Source: Photorhabdus khanii NC19
GTDB taxonomy: Bacteria; Pseudomonadota; Gammaproteobacteria; Enterobacterales; Enterobacteriaceae
Assembly (NCBI RefSeq): GCF_000517265.1
Contig: NZ_AYSJ01000004.1
Coordinates: 366,819-430,818 of the forward strand
Direction of reading: 5' to 3'
DNA length: 64,000 bases
Every line of letters starts with the position of its first letter. Positions within the stretch are counted from its first letter, which is position 1. The notes beneath the pieces are model-generated. The model made no database searches and was not told where the DNA came from. It saw nothing but the letters and a program-made list of their open reading frames with translations. This document shows, one piece after another, positions 44,408 to 56,156 of the stretch. The position numbers and the translations under genes are program-made.

Positions 44408-44938
44408 ATGAGCCTGAACTCAGTACCGGCAGGGAAAGACCTGCCAGAAGACATCTACGTCATTATCGAAATCCCTGCGAACGCAGATCCAATCAAATAT
44501 GAAGTTGATAAAGAATCCGGTGCGCTGTTTGTAGACCGTTTTATGTCTACCGCAATGTTCTATCCATGCAACTATGGTTACATCAACAATACTCTGTCTT
44601 TGGATGGTGACCCGGTTGATGTTCTGGTTCCAACGCCATACCCATTGCAACCAGGTGCTGTGATCCGCTGCCGTCCGGTTGGCGTTCTGAAAATGACTGA
44701 TGAATCAGGTGAAGATGCCAAACTGGTTGCAGTTCCGCACAGCAAATTGACCAAAGAATATGATCACATTAAAGATGTGAACGATCTGCCAGAATTGCTG
44801 CGCGCTCAGATCACTCACTTCTTTGAGCACTACAAAGATCTGGAAAAAGGTAAGTGGGTTAAAGTTGATGGTTGGGATAATGCCGAAGCGGCTAAAGCAG
44901 AAATTGTCTCCTCTTTCGAACGTGCTGCTAAGAAATAA
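44408..44938 (+). CDS. ppa: Inorganic pyrophosphatase
   Basis: A soluble family I enzyme that hydrolyses pyrophosphate and so pulls biosynthetic reactions forward. 176 residues (same as E. coli) with [19 protein letters not shown] and the metal-binding [12 protein letters not shown] (about 66-77). Convergent with ytfP across two hairpins. Confidence 0.98.
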   Translation: MSLNSVPAGKDLPEDIYVIIEIPANADPIKYEVDKESGALFVDRFMSTAMFYPCNYGYINNTLSLDGDPVDVLVPTPYPLQPGAVIRCRPVGVLKMTDESGEDAKLVAVPHSKLTKEYDHIKDVNDLPELLRAQITHFFEHYKDLEKGKWVKVDGWDNAEAAKAEIVSSFERAAKK

Positions 44939-44960
44939 TCCATCTTTATGTGCATAATTA

Positions 44961-44997
44961 AAAAACCTCTGTGGACCATCACCGGCAGAGGTTTTTT
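44961..44997 (+). terminator. Terminator of ppa
   Basis: AAAAACCTCTG and CAGAGGTTTTT pair around 14 bases, followed by a T-run, 22 bases after the ppa stop. Confidence 0.85.
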
Positions 44998-45005
44998 AAT
45001 GTCAT

Positions 45006-45035
45006 AATCCCTTTTTATCATGATAAAAAGGGATT
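45006..45035. terminator. 30-base perfect palindrome between ppa and ytfP
   Basis: AATCCCTTTTTATCA meets its exact complement with no loop. It is followed by T-rich DNA on the right and ends six bases before the ytfP stop codon. Probably the terminator of ytfP-tamBA read leftwards, and a second stop for ppa. Confidence 0.65.
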
Positions 45036-45040
45036 TTTAT

Positions 45041-45388
45041 TTACTCTTCTGCGTGGCGCTTTAACCAGTCACCGCTTTTTATCCGCCGTAAACTGGTTAC
45101 CGGAAACTGATAAAGATATATCCATGCACTACCATACGGTGTTTGAATCAACTCCCTTACATACTCCCGAGAATTATCTTTCAAATCGTCTAATTCTGTC
45201 AGGATAGTTGAGTTGATGCGATATACCTCACATTCAATACTCCCGTCACCACGGATTACCGCAGGATAATACCCAAGGTCATACAGCTCATAGCCTTCCA
45301 GCTTATGATCCCCTAACCATTGAGCATCGGTCATCCAGTGATGATTGCCCTGTTTGCGCCGTAAGCTGCCATAAACAATAATTCGCAT
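45041..45388 (-). CDS. ytfP: Gamma-glutamylcyclotransferase-fold protein YtfP
   Basis: 115 residues with the substrate-loop start IIVYGSLRRKQGNHHWM (about 3-19), YYPAVIRG and the conserved Glu in LDDLKDNSREYVRE. It belongs to the AIG2/GGCT-like family, whose exact reaction in enterobacteria is unknown. It follows tamB by two bases in the conserved tamA-tamB-ytfP operon. Confidence 0.93.
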   Translation of the reverse strand: MRIIVYGSLRRKQGNHHWMTDAQWLGDHKLEGYELYDLGYYPAVIRGDGSIECEVYRINSTILTELDDLKDNSREYVRELIQTPYGSAWIYLYQFPVTSLRRIKSGDWLKRHAEE

Positions 45389-45390
45389 TT

Positions 45391-48300
45391 TTAAAACTCA
45401 AACTGATAGAGCAAATCCAATGTCTGATCAATACCAGACACTGCTTCCAGATACAATCTAGGCATTAACCTATAGCGTAAAGTTAATGTTGCCAGTGAAT
45501 CAAATATACCAACACCATACTTAACTTGCAGATCTTTTGTGATCTTTCCGCTAACAACTACTTGTGATTTATCACCAACCCCTTGAGTATCCAGCGCTAA
45601 ATCGGAAACACCAAATATTTCACCGATTTTACCTACCAACTGACCACTCTGCGCAACCCCCAAACCTATCAACATTGCCGTCATCTGGGAATTGTCTGAG
45701 CCACTGCTCTCCAACCCTTCACCACGCAACAAGTAAGAAAGCGCTTCTTGTTGTGATTTAGCAGGTTCTGAGAAAATTTCCACTTTTGGCTGATCCGCCA
45801 AACCGGTAACTCTCACCCCAGCAATAACACGACCATCAGTTGATTCCGGATTCCGGATAGCCTCAATATTAAGCAATGGTTGATCCGGTGGACCTGAAAA
45901 CACAATCATCCCTTTACGGACAATCAGATCCTGTCCATAAGCATGGAAACGGCCATCGAGAATATCAACTTGACCATTCAAACCCAGGCCTTGCTCACCC
46001 TGAACAGCTTTCAGAACACCTCTAAGTTTCGCTTTGAGGCCAAATGCACTGAGTCGAACATCATCGCCTATATGAATCGTCAAATTACTTTGAATCGGGA
46101 TTGACGCTTTTTTCACTTCTAACGGCTGAAGATTCTCACCCAATATAATCTCATCCGATGAAGCCTCAACAGCCGATTCAGGTAGTTCTTTAACTGTAAT
46201 ACGCGCCCAGGGAATATCAACGTTACCATCCAATTTCAGTAACTGGGGAGAAGCCTCAAACACCAGAGCAGGGCTGACATCAATTTTCACCATTGGTGGA
46301 AAAGTTACCCTCAACTTATCACCGTTAGCGGCAATTCTTGCATGCCACGCATCCAAATTACGCCAGTCAGCATCACCATTCAGGTTAAGTTGCCCCTTCG
46401 GGGTTTTGATAACACCATCAAGATCGGAACGTATTCCATCAAAATTTACACCAAGTTGCCCTTGAGTAATATCAAATGGAATCCAATGACCCGAAGCTTG
46501 CAGTGCGCTCAGGCTCAACCGACCAAACAGTAATGGATTTTTAGCATTTCCGCCCAGACGCAGGTTAGCGTTCAAATGACCTTCTGCCTTATCACCTTTT
46601 CCAAGAATCGGTTCGATCAACGCCAGTGAAATATCCTGAATACCGATATTGCCTGATAGTTTGCGAGGCCCTTCAAGATCAGCAACCTGTACCGCACCGT
46701 TAAACTGACCATTTCCCATAATTTTAAACAGCCAATTCAGCTCTGCGGCTCCATTCTTCAAGCCTGCATTGAGTGTCAGGGTTTGAAAATCTACAGGTAA
46801 TGCGATGCCATCAATCACTTGCTTAACCTGCACCGCATCACCACGCAAATTAACGTTGGCCTGAGGCAATCCACCTCCAGCACTCCATTTAACATCAGCA
46901 TTACCACTGAATACACCTTTCAAATGTGTTTCAGGCTCCAGTAATGGTTGAATCATAGCAAGATCAAAACGATCAAGAACAATAGATGCACTACCGCTGG
47001 CACCCGCTTCAATGGGTTTCGGTACGCAGAGCTGTGCATGTGGATTCAACCAACAATGAGTACCCACAGTGACTTTCTGCTGCTGATTGAGATAATCAAT
47101 AGTAATAGCTTTGGTTAAACGCCATTCGCCAACCGGAGTATCAAAACGGGTATTATTGATACTGCCTTTCCATCGTTGTTGCTTGCGATCAAAACTACCA
47201 TTAAGCGCAAGTTGACCGGCAACCGGCTCACCATCGACATTCAGTTGCAAATTATGTTGTTTTTCATTGCCCTTAGCATTCAACGTCAAACTACGAACGA
47301 TTAAATCAGCCTGTTTCAACTGGCCGACTTTGATAGCCAGATCGCCCTGGATCTGCGCAGCAGAACGTACATCTCCCTTCACATTCACACTATCAATGCG
47401 CAAATCCTGCCATTTCAACCCATTAGCATTCAGATCAGCCAGAATTTGAGGCGCTTGCATATTACCACGCAGTTTCAACGTCCCATTAACGACACCGCCA
47501 AGCCCCGGTAATAAGCCATCCAACCTCGGTGCTCTGATATCGCCATCAAGTTGCCACTGTTTGAACAACTGTCCCTGGAGATTGATTTTATTACGCCCCA
47601 AAGCCAGCTCAAATTGAGGAATATTCCACTGACCAGCTGCATTACCCGAAATCTTACCCCTCGCTTTTATCAAGTTCTGTTTTACATTACCATCAAGCGT
47701 GATTTCCGGGATTCGGAGCTGCCAGCTACCACCGTGCAAACTGCCACGAGTCACTATTTTCCCCTCTATTTCAGCTGGCCATTCCGGCCACTGTTTAACA
47801 GTATTGATTCCAGAGAGTGTCAACACCGCATTCCAACTTACCGCCTTACTCCAATCTGCCACACCGACCAGTTCAGTCCTTCCCTGCAAAGCAGACAAGC
47901 GCAAGCGGGTCAACTTAAAGCGTTCTTCATTACCTTTAGCATCCAGCACCAATAATGCCGGTGGAATTTCATTACCTTTAATGCCCGAACGCAATGACAA
48001 ATCATAACCACTCGCTTTACCATTCAGGCGCATTTTTACGTTATCAAGCTGATATTCAGGCTCCCCCGTCAAAGGCCAGCTCAGTTGCTGGCTCTCAAGC
48101 GTCATACGCACTGGCAAACCTGTCTTAGCCAATTCCGCCTGGGCATCAATTTTAGCTCTGACAGGGCCAGACAAATTCAGAATTAAGTTGAGTTGCTCCA
48201 GCAAGGCTCCATTAAGCTTCAAGTCAACTTTTTGCCCTTGAATCTCTTGCTGATCTATCTCACCTTTTATTGACAGCTTTACCGGCCATTGCTGTGCCAA

Positions 48301-49152
48301 CGTCGCGGAACCATGAACGGCTAAAGAACCTTCCGGCGCCTTTACATTCAATTTATCAAGCTGAATCTGCTGCCCCTGATTACTCAGTTGCAGTAATAAG
48401 TCATTGATTATGATATTGGTATCACCGGTTAGCCGTAATTGCTTCCCACTGATCTCTTCGACAGTAATATCCAGTGGAATAGGCACTTCCGGTAACGTTG
48501 CCAATAGCGGCTGAGAGAACAATGTCTTGAGGATTTCTCCCAACGACTTTTCCGGCTCAACTTCCCGCTTTGCTTTCGCTGTTTTCAATTGCTCAGGAGT
48601 TGTTTTTGGCAATCCCACCAGCAATCCAGTGATTTTTGTTGGCTTAAGAATTAATGCCTTTTGCTGCCACTCAGCTGCGGTCCTGAATTCATCAAGGGCA
48701 AATACCTTATCATCTACGGTGACTGCGGCATTTTTAATGGATAGCAAATTAAGTGAAATCGGATACAGCGTTTTCAGTTCAGTCAGAGGCTCTGATTCTG
48801 GCGACGGCTCTCCCACAGGTGGCAATTGTTTAGTGTTAATCGCGACTTTTACGCCTTCTGTCGTCAATGCATTAATACATAACTGACTATTTTTCAGACA
48901 GGAAAGACGCAGCGAAAGGTGGAGTTGATTCACATTAACATCAACACCGGGCATCTGATACCTGATACCTTTCAAGGTCAAATCACGCCAGCCACCACTA
49001 ACATCGGCAATATCCAGCCCCGGTACCCAACGGGCGGCACTGTTAATCATAGTATGCAGGCCAGATTGCGTCCCTACCAATCCGGCAACAGCAATAACCA
49101 ACAATATAATAATCAGCAAAAAAGCAATACTGATCTTCTTAATCCATTTCAT
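45391..49152 (-). CDS. tamB: Translocation and assembly module protein TamB
   Basis: A very long periplasmic protein (1253 residues, E. coli 1259) anchored in the inner membrane by one helix (about 7-28). It is made mostly of repeated beta strands that form a hydrophobic groove through the envelope. The C-terminal DUF490 domain (about 890-1253) contacts TamA. Known roles are autotransporter assembly and phospholipid transport to the outer membrane. Its start overlaps tamA by four bases, so the pair is made together. Confidence 0.96.
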   Translation of the reverse strand: MKWIKKISIAFLLIIILLVIAVAGLVGTQSGLHTMINSAARWVPGLDIADVSGGWRDLTLKGIRYQMPGVDVNVNQLHLSLRLSCLKNSQLCINALTTEGVKVAINTKQLPPVGEPSPESEPLTELKTLYPISLNLLSIKNAAVTVDDKVFALDEFRTAAEWQQKALILKPTKITGLLVGLPKTTPEQLKTAKAKREVEPEKSLGEILKTLFSQPLLATLPEVPIPLDITVEEISGKQLRLTGDTNIIINDLLLQLSNQGQQIQLDKLNVKAPEGSLAVHGSATLAQQWPVKLSIKGEIDQQEIQGQKVDLKLNGALLEQLNLILNLSGPVRAKIDAQAELAKTGLPVRMTLESQQLSWPLTGEPEYQLDNVKMRLNGKASGYDLSLRSGIKGNEIPPALLVLDAKGNEERFKLTRLRLSALQGRTELVGVADWSKAVSWNAVLTLSGINTVKQWPEWPAEIEGKIVTRGSLHGGSWQLRIPEITLDGNVKQNLIKARGKISGNAAGQWNIPQFELALGRNKINLQGQLFKQWQLDGDIRAPRLDGLLPGLGGVVNGTLKLRGNMQAPQILADLNANGLKWQDLRIDSVNVKGDVRSAAQIQGDLAIKVGQLKQADLIVRSLTLNAKGNEKQHNLQLNVDGEPVAGQLALNGSFDRKQQRWKGSINNTRFDTPVGEWRLTKAITIDYLNQQQKVTVGTHCWLNPHAQLCVPKPIEAGASGSASIVLDRFDLAMIQPLLEPETHLKGVFSGNADVKWSAGGGLPQANVNLRGDAVQVKQVIDGIALPVDFQTLTLNAGLKNGAAELNWLFKIMGNGQFNGAVQVADLEGPRKLSGNIGIQDISLALIEPILGKGDKAEGHLNANLRLGGNAKNPLLFGRLSLSALQASGHWIPFDITQGQLGVNFDGIRSDLDGVIKTPKGQLNLNGDADWRNLDAWHARIAANGDKLRVTFPPMVKIDVSPALVFEASPQLLKLDGNVDIPWARITVKELPESAVEASSDEIILGENLQPLEVKKASIPIQSNLTIHIGDDVRLSAFGLKAKLRGVLKAVQGEQGLGLNGQVDILDGRFHAYGQDLIVRKGMIVFSGPPDQPLLNIEAIRNPESTDGRVIAGVRVTGLADQPKVEIFSEPAKSQQEALSYLLRGEGLESSGSDNSQMTAMLIGLGVAQSGQLVGKIGEIFGVSDLALDTQGVGDKSQVVVSGKITKDLQVKYGVGIFDSLATLTLRYRLMPRLYLEAVSGIDQTLDLLYQFEF

Positions 49153-50891
49153 AATTCAGATCCTAACCCGATGTAAAACTGGATATTACGGGATTCTGAA
49201 TCCCCTATTGGCCTGGCAAGATCAAACTTAATGGGTCCGACAGGAGAAGCCCAACGCACACCAACACCTGCGCCGGTTTTAAAATTGCTCCTTCTAACAT
49301 CATTAATTGCTTCACCGGTATCGACAAAAACAGCACTCCACCAATCACCCGTTACGTTATATTGATACTCAAGTGAACCCACGATCAGCATGGATGCACC
49401 GGTCAATTTTCCTTTATCGTCTTTAGGAGAAATTTTCTGATACCTGTAACCACGAACACTGCGATCACCACCGGCAAAGAAACGTAAATCAGGAGGGACT
49501 TTCTGGAACTCATTGGTTTCTATCCAACCCAAATTACCCCGGGCAACAAAACGATGGTTATCCCAGTAAGTTCTGATCCAAACGTTTTGCGCCTGTAATA
49601 CCAGAAAATCCACATCAGAACCCCAAAGGGTATCAGAAATATCAATGGAATAACGCTGGCTATCGCCCCAATAAGGCATCGTACCCCCACGTTGGCGGAT
49701 ACGACTCACGTTCACTCCCGGATACAACAACATAGCCGTATTCGTGACATTAGCTTGAGTAAAGTGGCTGAGGCTCCAGCGCATATTGATCCCATACTGC
49801 CAACCAGTTGAAAGATCCCAATTACGGGAAAGGTTCACCGTCGCAGTATCTGATACGGTATCGTTGACATCCTTACGTTTATAACCCGTCTGCAACGCAT
49901 AATATTGCTCCAGCGGGTTCGCTTTCAGCGGCATTTTATAGGTAGCATCAATCACCTGTTCAGGTGCAGAAAGGTTGATACTCGTGCCAAGGCTATGTCC
50001 ACGAGAATTCAGCCACGGTTTTGTCCACTTAGCTTTTACCCGTGGCCCAACGTCTGTTCCATAACCCCCCCCCAGTTCAACATAGTTTTTGGAACGTGGT
50101 GTTAATACCGCATCAAGAGGGAGAATCTTATTACCACTTTTTCTGGCAGCATTAAAATCAGGTGTCACAAGCGCTGAATTAAACCAACCAGTTTCTGCCA
50201 GCCGCCGGTTGAATTCTGCCAATTGTTCCGAGGTATAAAAATCCCCTTCTTTGAACGGCACCAAGTGACTCAGATAATCTTCACGAATTTGTGAGCCACG
50301 ATAATGTATCTGACCAAAGTGATAACGCTCACCACTGTTAAAATTAAAATCCCAGAATGCCTCATGCCGCTCTTTGGCAACACCTAATTGGCTCTTTTTC
50401 ATGATGGCGTCAAAATAACCTTTTCTAATAGCAAGCCCGGTCAGAGAACCTTTAAAGCTTTCATAGCCACCATGATTAAGAATTGTTCCCTTTTTTGGGC
50501 TTTTGCTTTTAACCAGTTTGGCATAATCTCCATCTGTCTTAGCCCCACCGTCCAAAACAACATTAACACCGGCAATCCTTACAGGTTCACCTGCGGTGAC
50601 TTTTGCTGTTAATACCGAGCGAGCGGGGGGTTTATTTTCCTGATAGGTAAATTCAATAATAGGTTCATAATAACCAAGGGGACGCAGACCTTCACGAATC
50701 GCTTTATCTACACGAGAACGGAAGCGACCATCTGCCGCAACTTCGTCAGTACTGATGGTAGAAAGATGAACCCGGGCATTTTTTTCTAAACTGCCGGTTA
50801 ATCCTTCTATTTTCAGGCGAAGACTAGCACTATGAGCGATGGGAGTTGCGATAGACATACAAAGAAAACATAAAACGGGGTATCTCGACAC
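49149..50891 (-). CDS. tamA: Outer-membrane assembly protein TamA
   Basis: An Omp85-family protein of 580 residues: signal peptide (about 1-21, ending AHSA), three POTRA domains (about 22-265) and a 16-strand barrel with the conserved lid motif [14 protein letters not shown] (about 486-499) and [11 protein letters not shown] near the end. It starts with GTG 50891 behind TAGGAG. It works with TamB in the envelope. Divergent from msrA, as in E. coli. Confidence 0.96.
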   Translation of the reverse strand: MSRYPVLCFLCMSIATPIAHSASLRLKIEGLTGSLEKNARVHLSTISTDEVAADGRFRSRVDKAIREGLRPLGYYEPIIEFTYQENKPPARSVLTAKVTAGEPVRIAGVNVVLDGGAKTDGDYAKLVKSKSPKKGTILNHGGYESFKGSLTGLAIRKGYFDAIMKKSQLGVAKERHEAFWDFNFNSGERYHFGQIHYRGSQIREDYLSHLVPFKEGDFYTSEQLAEFNRRLAETGWFNSALVTPDFNAARKSGNKILPLDAVLTPRSKNYVELGGGYGTDVGPRVKAKWTKPWLNSRGHSLGTSINLSAPEQVIDATYKMPLKANPLEQYYALQTGYKRKDVNDTVSDTATVNLSRNWDLSTGWQYGINMRWSLSHFTQANVTNTAMLLYPGVNVSRIRQRGGTMPYWGDSQRYSIDISDTLWGSDVDFLVLQAQNVWIRTYWDNHRFVARGNLGWIETNEFQKVPPDLRFFAGGDRSVRGYRYQKISPKDDKGKLTGASMLIVGSLEYQYNVTGDWWSAVFVDTGEAINDVRRSNFKTGAGVGVRWASPVGPIKFDLARPIGDSESRNIQFYIGLGSEL

Positions 50892-51006
50892 GCGAACTCC
50901 TAACCTGATCGGAATAATTTGACTATAATAAAATTTAACTTGAGTAAAGTTTATAATATATACAATCTATCAATATCTGAAAACCTAATAATTACAGGAG
51001 GGAATT

Positions 51007-51654
51007 GTGCCAACTTCAGCTAATAAAATCCTATCTACCGATTCTAAAAGTATCTTACTTGGCAGAGCTGAACCACTTAAAGTTTCACCTAACCATACTG
51101 TCACCAATCATGCAATAGAGCCTGTTCCAGCGAATATGGAAGTTGCCTATTTTGGTATGGGATGTTTCTGGGGCGTAGAACGGCTGTTCTGGCAACAACC
51201 TGATATTTACACGACCTCTGTGGGTTATAGCGGTGGTACAACACCCAATCCAACTTATGAAGAAGTCTGTAGCGGTTTGACCGGCCACGCTGAGGTTGTC
51301 AGAATCGTTTATGATCCGGCAAAAAATAGTTACGAAAACCTGTTAAAACTTTTCTGGGAAAACCACGACCCGGCTCAAGGAATGCGTCAGGGAGGGGATA
51401 TTGGTACTCAGTATCGTTCCGCGATTTATACTGTGTCACCTCAGCAACATGAACTGGCATTAGCCAGCCGTGAACGCTTCCAAAAAGCCATGCAACAACA
51501 AGAAGATAACCGACCTGTTACAACCGAGATCACAGAAGCCGGGCCATTCTATTTTGCTGAAGACTATCACCAGCAGTATCTGTTTAAAAATCCTGAGGGG
51601 TATTGCGGATTAGGCGGTATTGGCATTTGCCTGCCACAAGTGGGCAAAAACTAG
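51007..51654 (+). CDS. msrA: Peptide methionine sulfoxide reductase A
   Basis: Reduces the S-form of methionine sulfoxide in proteins. 215 residues with the catalytic [11 protein letters not shown] (Cys near 55), [16 protein letters not shown] and the C-terminal resolving cysteine in GYCGLGG. It starts at GTG 51007 behind AGGAGG. Divergent from tamA. Confidence 0.97.
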   Translation: MPTSANKILSTDSKSILLGRAEPLKVSPNHTVTNHAIEPVPANMEVAYFGMGCFWGVERLFWQQPDIYTTSVGYSGGTTPNPTYEEVCSGLTGHAEVVRIVYDPAKNSYENLLKLFWENHDPAQGMRQGGDIGTQYRSAIYTVSPQQHELALASRERFQKAMQQQEDNRPVTTEITEAGPFYFAEDYHQQYLFKNPEGYCGLGGIGICLPQVGKN

Positions 51655-51749
51655 CCGGCTCACCTAAACTGATGTTATAATTAATACACTAATCAATAGC
51701 TTTCTAAGCATTTATTGCAACTTTTTATTTTATATGATTTTTATTGTTT

Positions 51750-51792
51750 CCTCCGGTGTTCTTTCAACGAAAACCTACCCTATCACCGGAGG
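51750..51792 (+). promoter_or_regulatory. Leader hairpin upstream of paeA
   Basis: CCTCCGGTG (51750-51758) and CACCGGAGG (51784-51792) form a perfect 9-bp stem with a 25-base loop, 17 bases before the paeA ATG. The right arm contains GGAGG, a Shine-Dalgarno core, hidden in the stem, though its distance from the ATG is longer than usual. A regulatory leader is possible. Confidence 0.5.
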
Positions 51793-51809
51793 TAAAACAC
51801 GGATACCTT

Positions 51810-53141
51810 ATGCTAAATAGTTTACTAGTGGTGCTTTTACTGTGCACAATCAGTGCCTTTTTTTCGTTATCTGAAATCTCTCTCGCCGCCTCAAGGCGAA
51901 TCAAATTAAAACTGATGGCAGATGAAGGTAATGTCAACGCAGCTCATGTCCTCAAATTACAAGAATCTCCAGGAATGTTTTTTACCGTTGTGCAAATCGG
52001 CCTGAACGCAGTCGCCATTTTGGCAGGTATTGTCGGCGAATCGGCATTCTCTCCTTCACTGAAAACTTTTTTCATTCAATTTATGCGTCCTGAATGGGCA
52101 GAACAACTCGGCTTTATCTGTTCATTCATCATTGTGACCAGTACATTTATTTTACTTGCTGACCTGACACCAAAGCGTATCGGAATGATCAAACCAGAAG
52201 CTGTCGCGGTGAAAATCGTTAATCCAATGCGTTTCTGTCTGGCCATTTTCCGTCCATTAGTTTGGTTGTTTAATGGACTGGCTGATCTTATCTTCAAGAT
52301 CTTTAAAATTCCGATGGCACGTAATGAAGACATCACATCTGATGATATTTTCGCGGTTGTGGAAGCAGGCGCTGTTGCTGGTATCCTGCGTAAACAAGAA
52401 CATGAACTGATTGAAAACGTATTCGAACTCGAATCCCGCACCGTTCCTTCTGCCATGACCTCACGGGAAAGCGTCGTCTACTTTGATAAGAATGAAAGCG
52501 AAGAAAGTATCAAACAACAGGTTTCCACCCAACCACATTCCAAGTATCTGATATGTGACGGAGATATTGATCATGTTATCGGTTATGTGGATTCCAAAGA
52601 TCTGCTTAACCAAGTCCTGAGTGGTCAGAGCCTGAACTTCAATAAAGGTGTCCAGATCCGCAACGCGCTGATCATTCCAGATACCTTAACGCTTTCAGAT
52701 GCCCTGGAAAGTTTTAAAGCTGCCGGTGAAGATTTCGCTATTATCCTGAATGAATATGCGCTGGTCATGGGGGTGATTACCCTCAATGATGTGATGACTA
52801 CCCTGATGGGTGATTTGGTTGGTCAGGGGCAAGAAGAACAGATTGTTGTCCGGGACGAAAATTCATGGCTGGTTGAAGGCGGAACACCGATTGATGATGT
52901 ACAGCGGGTACTGGATATTGATGATTTTCCTGATTCCAGTAACTACGAAACCATTGCAGGCTTTATGATGTTCCGGTTGCGGAAAATTCCAAAACGTACT
53001 GATTCGGTCAAGTTTGCTGGTTATAAGTTCGAAGTTGTCGATATTGATAACTACAAAATCGATCAGCTATTAGTCACAAAAATCACTGACACCCCCACCA
53101 CGGCTTCGGCTCACAATCCAACCATCAATGATGATAAATAA
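51810..53141 (+). CDS. paeA: Polyamine export protein PaeA (YtfL), CNNM/CBS family
   Basis: An inner-membrane protein of 443 residues: a DUF21/CNNM membrane domain with about four helices (1-190; SAFFSLSEISLAASRR at the start), two CBS domains (about 200-345) and a C-terminal CorC/HlyC domain (EGGTPIDDVQRVLDID onward). It matches E. coli YtfL along its length; that protein exports cadaverine and putrescine. ATG 51810 gives the family start MLNSLL. An in-frame TTG at 51744 lies in the leader hairpin and is unlikely. The next genes ytfK and ytfJ keep the E. coli neighbourhood. Confidence 0.93.
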   Translation: MLNSLLVVLLLCTISAFFSLSEISLAASRRIKLKLMADEGNVNAAHVLKLQESPGMFFTVVQIGLNAVAILAGIVGESAFSPSLKTFFIQFMRPEWAEQLGFICSFIIVTSTFILLADLTPKRIGMIKPEAVAVKIVNPMRFCLAIFRPLVWLFNGLADLIFKIFKIPMARNEDITSDDIFAVVEAGAVAGILRKQEHELIENVFELESRTVPSAMTSRESVVYFDKNESEESIKQQVSTQPHSKYLICDGDIDHVIGYVDSKDLLNQVLSGQSLNFNKGVQIRNALIIPDTLTLSDALESFKAAGEDFAIILNEYALVMGVITLNDVMTTLMGDLVGQGQEEQIVVRDENSWLVEGGTPIDDVQRVLDIDDFPDSSNYETIAGFMMFRLRKIPKRTDSVKFAGYKFEVVDIDNYKIDQLLVTKITDTPTTASAHNPTINDDK

Positions 53142-53171
53142 AAACGGCCTATTCCTAAACTGAGGCCGTTT
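53142..53171 (+). terminator. Terminator of paeA
   Basis: AAACGGCCT and AGGCCGTTT pair around 12 bases directly after the stop codon. Confidence 0.8.
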
Positions 53172-53243
53172 AATATTCTGTGTTAAGCGCCACTTATTGT
53201 GGCGCAGATTATTCAGTATGCTGCTCGCGGCTATTCTCGTTAT

Positions 53244-53450
53244 CTATCCTATTTCAGCCTGCAAACGTAGCACCTGCTGATTAACTTCACTCATCACACT
53301 AAAATGGCGTTTGTCTCTCACCTTCGGCGGTAAAATTTTGCCGCAGTCGAATTCAAAAGCCCCCATATCTTTAATGTATAAACGTCCACGGAATAAAGTT
53401 TTAACGTAGAGAGCAATTTTCAGTGGGTTATATCGGTGAAAAATTTTCAT
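53244..53450 (-). CDS. ytfK: DUF1107 protein YtfK
   Basis: 68 residues, almost the E. coli YtfK sequence: [33 protein letters not shown] and [14 protein letters not shown]. coli YtfK has been described as a small protein that promotes (p)ppGpp accumulation by acting on SpoT under phosphate or fatty-acid starvation. It lies alone on the leftward strand between paeA and ytfJ. Confidence 0.93.
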   Translation of the reverse strand: MKIFHRYNPLKIALYVKTLFRGRLYIKDMGAFEFDCGKILPPKVRDKRHFSVMSEVNQQVLRLQAEIG

Positions 53451-53738
53451 CTCTGCTTTTTTCCTCCTATGCTTCTTACGGTTACGTTTGGTGAACCAGC
53501 TCCATGCACCACACCGTTATGTAGAATAGTAGACTTAATTTATCGGATTTTGTTCCCCCCATTTTCAGTTTTATGTACTAACTTTACATAAAATGACAGA
53601 TATCTAGATATGCATAATTATGTAAATTTATCTCTTATTTAATGTTAAAAAATTGATCTTCTTTAAAGAGATAAATCAACTGATAACCGCTATGCTAAAG
53701 ACCCGTGCATCGTCACATTCACTTACAAAGGAAAAATT

Positions 53739-54293
53739 ATGATCAAGAATTTTATGTTATATGCTGCGCTACTTTGTTCTCCTACTCTGGCATTCGCTCA
53801 CAACATTAACCTGGAACAAAAGGTTCCTGCGGCCAGTGTTTCTGATAAAGGTGAGTTGTTACTCAACAATAATAAGTTTAGCTACCAAAATTGGGATAGT
53901 GGAAAACTGATCGGAAAAGTGAGAGTCATACAACATATTGCAGGTCGTAGTGCAGCAAAAGAACTGAATGCTCCGCTGATAGAAGAAATAAAACGTGCTG
54001 ATTTTTCAAAAGAAAAATACCAAACAACCACCATCATCAATGTTAGTGATGCCATATTTGGTACTGGACCATTTGTCCGCAGCAGTATTGAAGACAGTAA
54101 AAAAGAGTTTCCTTGGTCGCAGTTTATTGCTGACAGCAATGGTGTAGTCAAGAAAACCTGGCAGTTGGAACCCAAAAATTCTGCCATTATTGTCCTGGAT
54201 AAAAACGGCGTCGCGAAGTTTGCCAAAGAAGGTAAGCTAAACAGCAACGAAATCAAACAGGTAATTGAATTGGTTCGTCAAGAATTACAGTAA
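53739..54293 (+). CDS. ytfJ: Periplasmic protein YtfJ
   Basis: 184 residues with a signal peptide (about 1-20, ending AFA) and a thioredoxin-like fold (KVRVIQHIAGRSAAKELNAPL; later SAIIVLDKNGVAKFAKEG) without the CxxC pair. The length equals E. coli YtfJ, and its function is not known. AAAGGAAAAA precedes the ATG. The fec locus begins about 290 bases downstream. Confidence 0.92.
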   Translation: MIKNFMLYAALLCSPTLAFAHNINLEQKVPAASVSDKGELLLNNNKFSYQNWDSGKLIGKVRVIQHIAGRSAAKELNAPLIEEIKRADFSKEKYQTTTIINVSDAIFGTGPFVRSSIEDSKKEFPWSQFIADSNGVVKKTWQLEPKNSAIIVLDKNGVAKFAKEGKLNSNEIKQVIELVRQELQ

Positions 54294-54518
54294 AAACATC
54301 AGTGGTGATAACGACTTGCGGATATGTTTCGGTTTGCCCTTATCACCACCGCCCTACTGAGAAGCAACTTATTTAACGTCAGCTTTGCTTAAGAGCAGCA
54401 ATTTTCAGCATCACGTAAACAGTGTTTACACTCCAACATCTTAAGAAACCGCGACAAGTCTCGCGACCACACTTACTCGACACCACGTTAACATGAAATA
54501 AAAACCTTCAAGAACAAT

Positions 54519-54537
54519 TGTAATGATTACCATTCTC
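54519..54537 (+). promoter_or_regulatory. Probable Fur box upstream of fecI
   Basis: TGTAATGATTACCATTCTC matches 14 of 19 positions of the Fur consensus by eye. It lies 47 bases before the fecI ATG, where iron-loaded Fur represses fecIR in E. coli. Confidence 0.7.
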
Positions 54538-54583
54538 ACATTAAGATGATACCGTGATTATTAACTTTTGATATTATAAAGCT

Positions 54584-55105
54584 ATGTCTGACTACATTGT
54601 TGTTTCCGCTGAGCTGACGCTTGAATCGTTTTACGGCGCGCATCACGGCTGGCTGAAAAACTGGCTCACGCGCAAACTGCAATCGTCCTTTGACGCCGAC
54701 GACGTAGCGCAGGATACCTTCCTCCGCGTGATAACTAATGACTCGCTACAGACAATTCGCGACCCAAAATCCTTCCTCTGCACTATCGCCAAAAGGGTGA
54801 TGATCGATCTGTTTCGCCGCAACGCTCTGGAAAAAGCCTATCTGGAACTGCTTGCGCAACAGCCTGAGGAGCTTATACCCTCGCCAGAAATTCGCCAGTG
54901 TCAACTTGAAACGCTCCAACAAATCGACCAGATGATCGATGGCCTGAGCAGCAAAATGCGCCAAACCTTTTTACTGTCTCAGCTTGAAAGTCTGACCTAC
55001 AGCGACATCGCTTCACGTCTTAATGTGTCTGTCAGTTCCGTGAAAAAATATATGGCCAAAGCCACCGAGCATTGCTTACTGTTTCGCCTGGAGCATGGAT
55101 TCTGA
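54584..55105 (+). CDS. fecI: Iron-starvation ECF sigma factor FecI
   Basis: An RNA polymerase sigma factor that transcribes fecA when ferric dicitrate is bound outside. 173 residues: region 2 ([35 protein letters not shown] at about 37-80) and region 4 ([24 protein letters not shown] at about 137-160). It is very close to E. coli FecI. fecR follows with one base between. Base composition is richer in G+C than the flanking ytfJ and fklB genes. Confidence 0.96.
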   Translation: MSDYIVVSAELTLESFYGAHHGWLKNWLTRKLQSSFDADDVAQDTFLRVITNDSLQTIRDPKSFLCTIAKRVMIDLFRRNALEKAYLELLAQQPEELIPSPEIRQCQLETLQQIDQMIDGLSSKMRQTFLLSQLESLTYSDIASRLNVSVSSVKKYMAKATEHCLLFRLEHGF

Positions 55106-55106
55106 T

Positions 55107-56057
55107 ATGAATACCATGTTGACCAATTCTCGTCTCCAGGCCCTAAAATCAGCATCACACTGGTATGCAGTACTGAGCAGCGATCAAACAAGCCCACGGC
55201 AAACCGAAAAATGGCAGCGTTGGTACGAGCAGCATCAGGATAATCAGTGGGCGTGGCAACAGGTGGAAAATCTGCGTAACCAAATGTTTATGGTGCCAGA
55301 CAATGTGGCAAGCCGCACACTGCAGGAAGCGCACCTGTCACGCCGCAGAATGATGAAAAGCATGCTGTTGCTACTAGGGGTTGGCGGTATCTGGCAACTG
55401 TGGTACTCAGAAGCGGGAGAAGGTCTGCGAGCCGATTACCGTACTGCTAAAGGGGATATTCAGCATCATCGACTGAACGATGGCACACTGCTTACACTCA
55501 ATACTGACAGCGCAGTAGATGTCCGTTTTGACTCTCAGCAACGTCTGGTGCATCTCTGGTATGGCGAAATTGCCATCACCACCGGGCACGATGTGGGAAC
55601 AAGGTTATTGCGCGTACAAACCCGCCAGGCACAACTGACCGCGCTGGGTACCCAATTTACAGTTCGTCAGGAAGGCAACACCACGCTAGTTAGCGTGCAG
55701 CAGCATGCCGTAGAGGTGATGCTGACCGGTGCTGACCGCAAATATATTGTACGTCAGGGTGAAAGCTTAAAATTCAGCGCCACCGACTTTAGCGAACTGA
55801 CAACGGCAATCGCCGAAGACAACGCGTGGACGCAGGGTATATTAAGCTTCAGCGACAAACCACTGAGTGAAGTGATAGCGACCCTCGCCCGTTATCGCAA
55901 CGGCGTATTACGCTGCGACCCAACTGTCGCCTCACTACGGTTAAGCGGCACTTTCCCGATAAAAAATACCGATACAGCATTAACCGTCATAGAAAAAACA
56001 CTTCCCGTTAAGATTCAATACATTACCCGTTACTGGGTGAATGTTCTGCCCGCATAA
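55107..56057 (+). CDS. fecR: FecR, transmembrane regulator of FecI
   Basis: Carries the ferric-citrate signal from FecA to FecI. 316 residues: a cytoplasmic N-terminal part with the W-rich [18 protein letters not shown] (about 41-58), one membrane helix (about 84-100, [14 protein letters not shown]), and a periplasmic FecR domain with [14 protein letters not shown] and [18 protein letters not shown] near the end. ATG 55107 gives the E. coli length; an in-frame codon at 55095 overlaps fecI. Confidence 0.95.
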   Translation: MNTMLTNSRLQALKSASHWYAVLSSDQTSPRQTEKWQRWYEQHQDNQWAWQQVENLRNQMFMVPDNVASRTLQEAHLSRRRMMKSMLLLLGVGGIWQLWYSEAGEGLRADYRTAKGDIQHHRLNDGTLLTLNTDSAVDVRFDSQQRLVHLWYGEIAITTGHDVGTRLLRVQTRQAQLTALGTQFTVRQEGNTTLVSVQQHAVEVMLTGADRKYIVRQGESLKFSATDFSELTTAIAEDNAWTQGILSFSDKPLSEVIATLARYRNGVLRCDPTVASLRLSGTFPIKNTDTALTVIEKTLPVKIQYITRYWVNVLPA

Positions 56058-56156
56058 AAATCATTAACGTAAAAATAATCATTTTCGATTATCCCTTTTT
56101 ACCTCTTCATTCGACTTATAAGTGAATACAGCAACAAAATGATTATGGAGACATGT

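Noticed and set aside
54302-54350. Inverted repeat TGGTGATAA/TTATCACCA after ytfJ
   Set aside because: The arms are 31 bases apart and no T-run follows, so a terminator is not supported; chance is likely.
56058-56156. FecI-dependent promoter upstream of fecA
   Set aside because: Such a promoter must exist, but I could not place a convincing -35/-10 for FecI by eye, so no site is listed.
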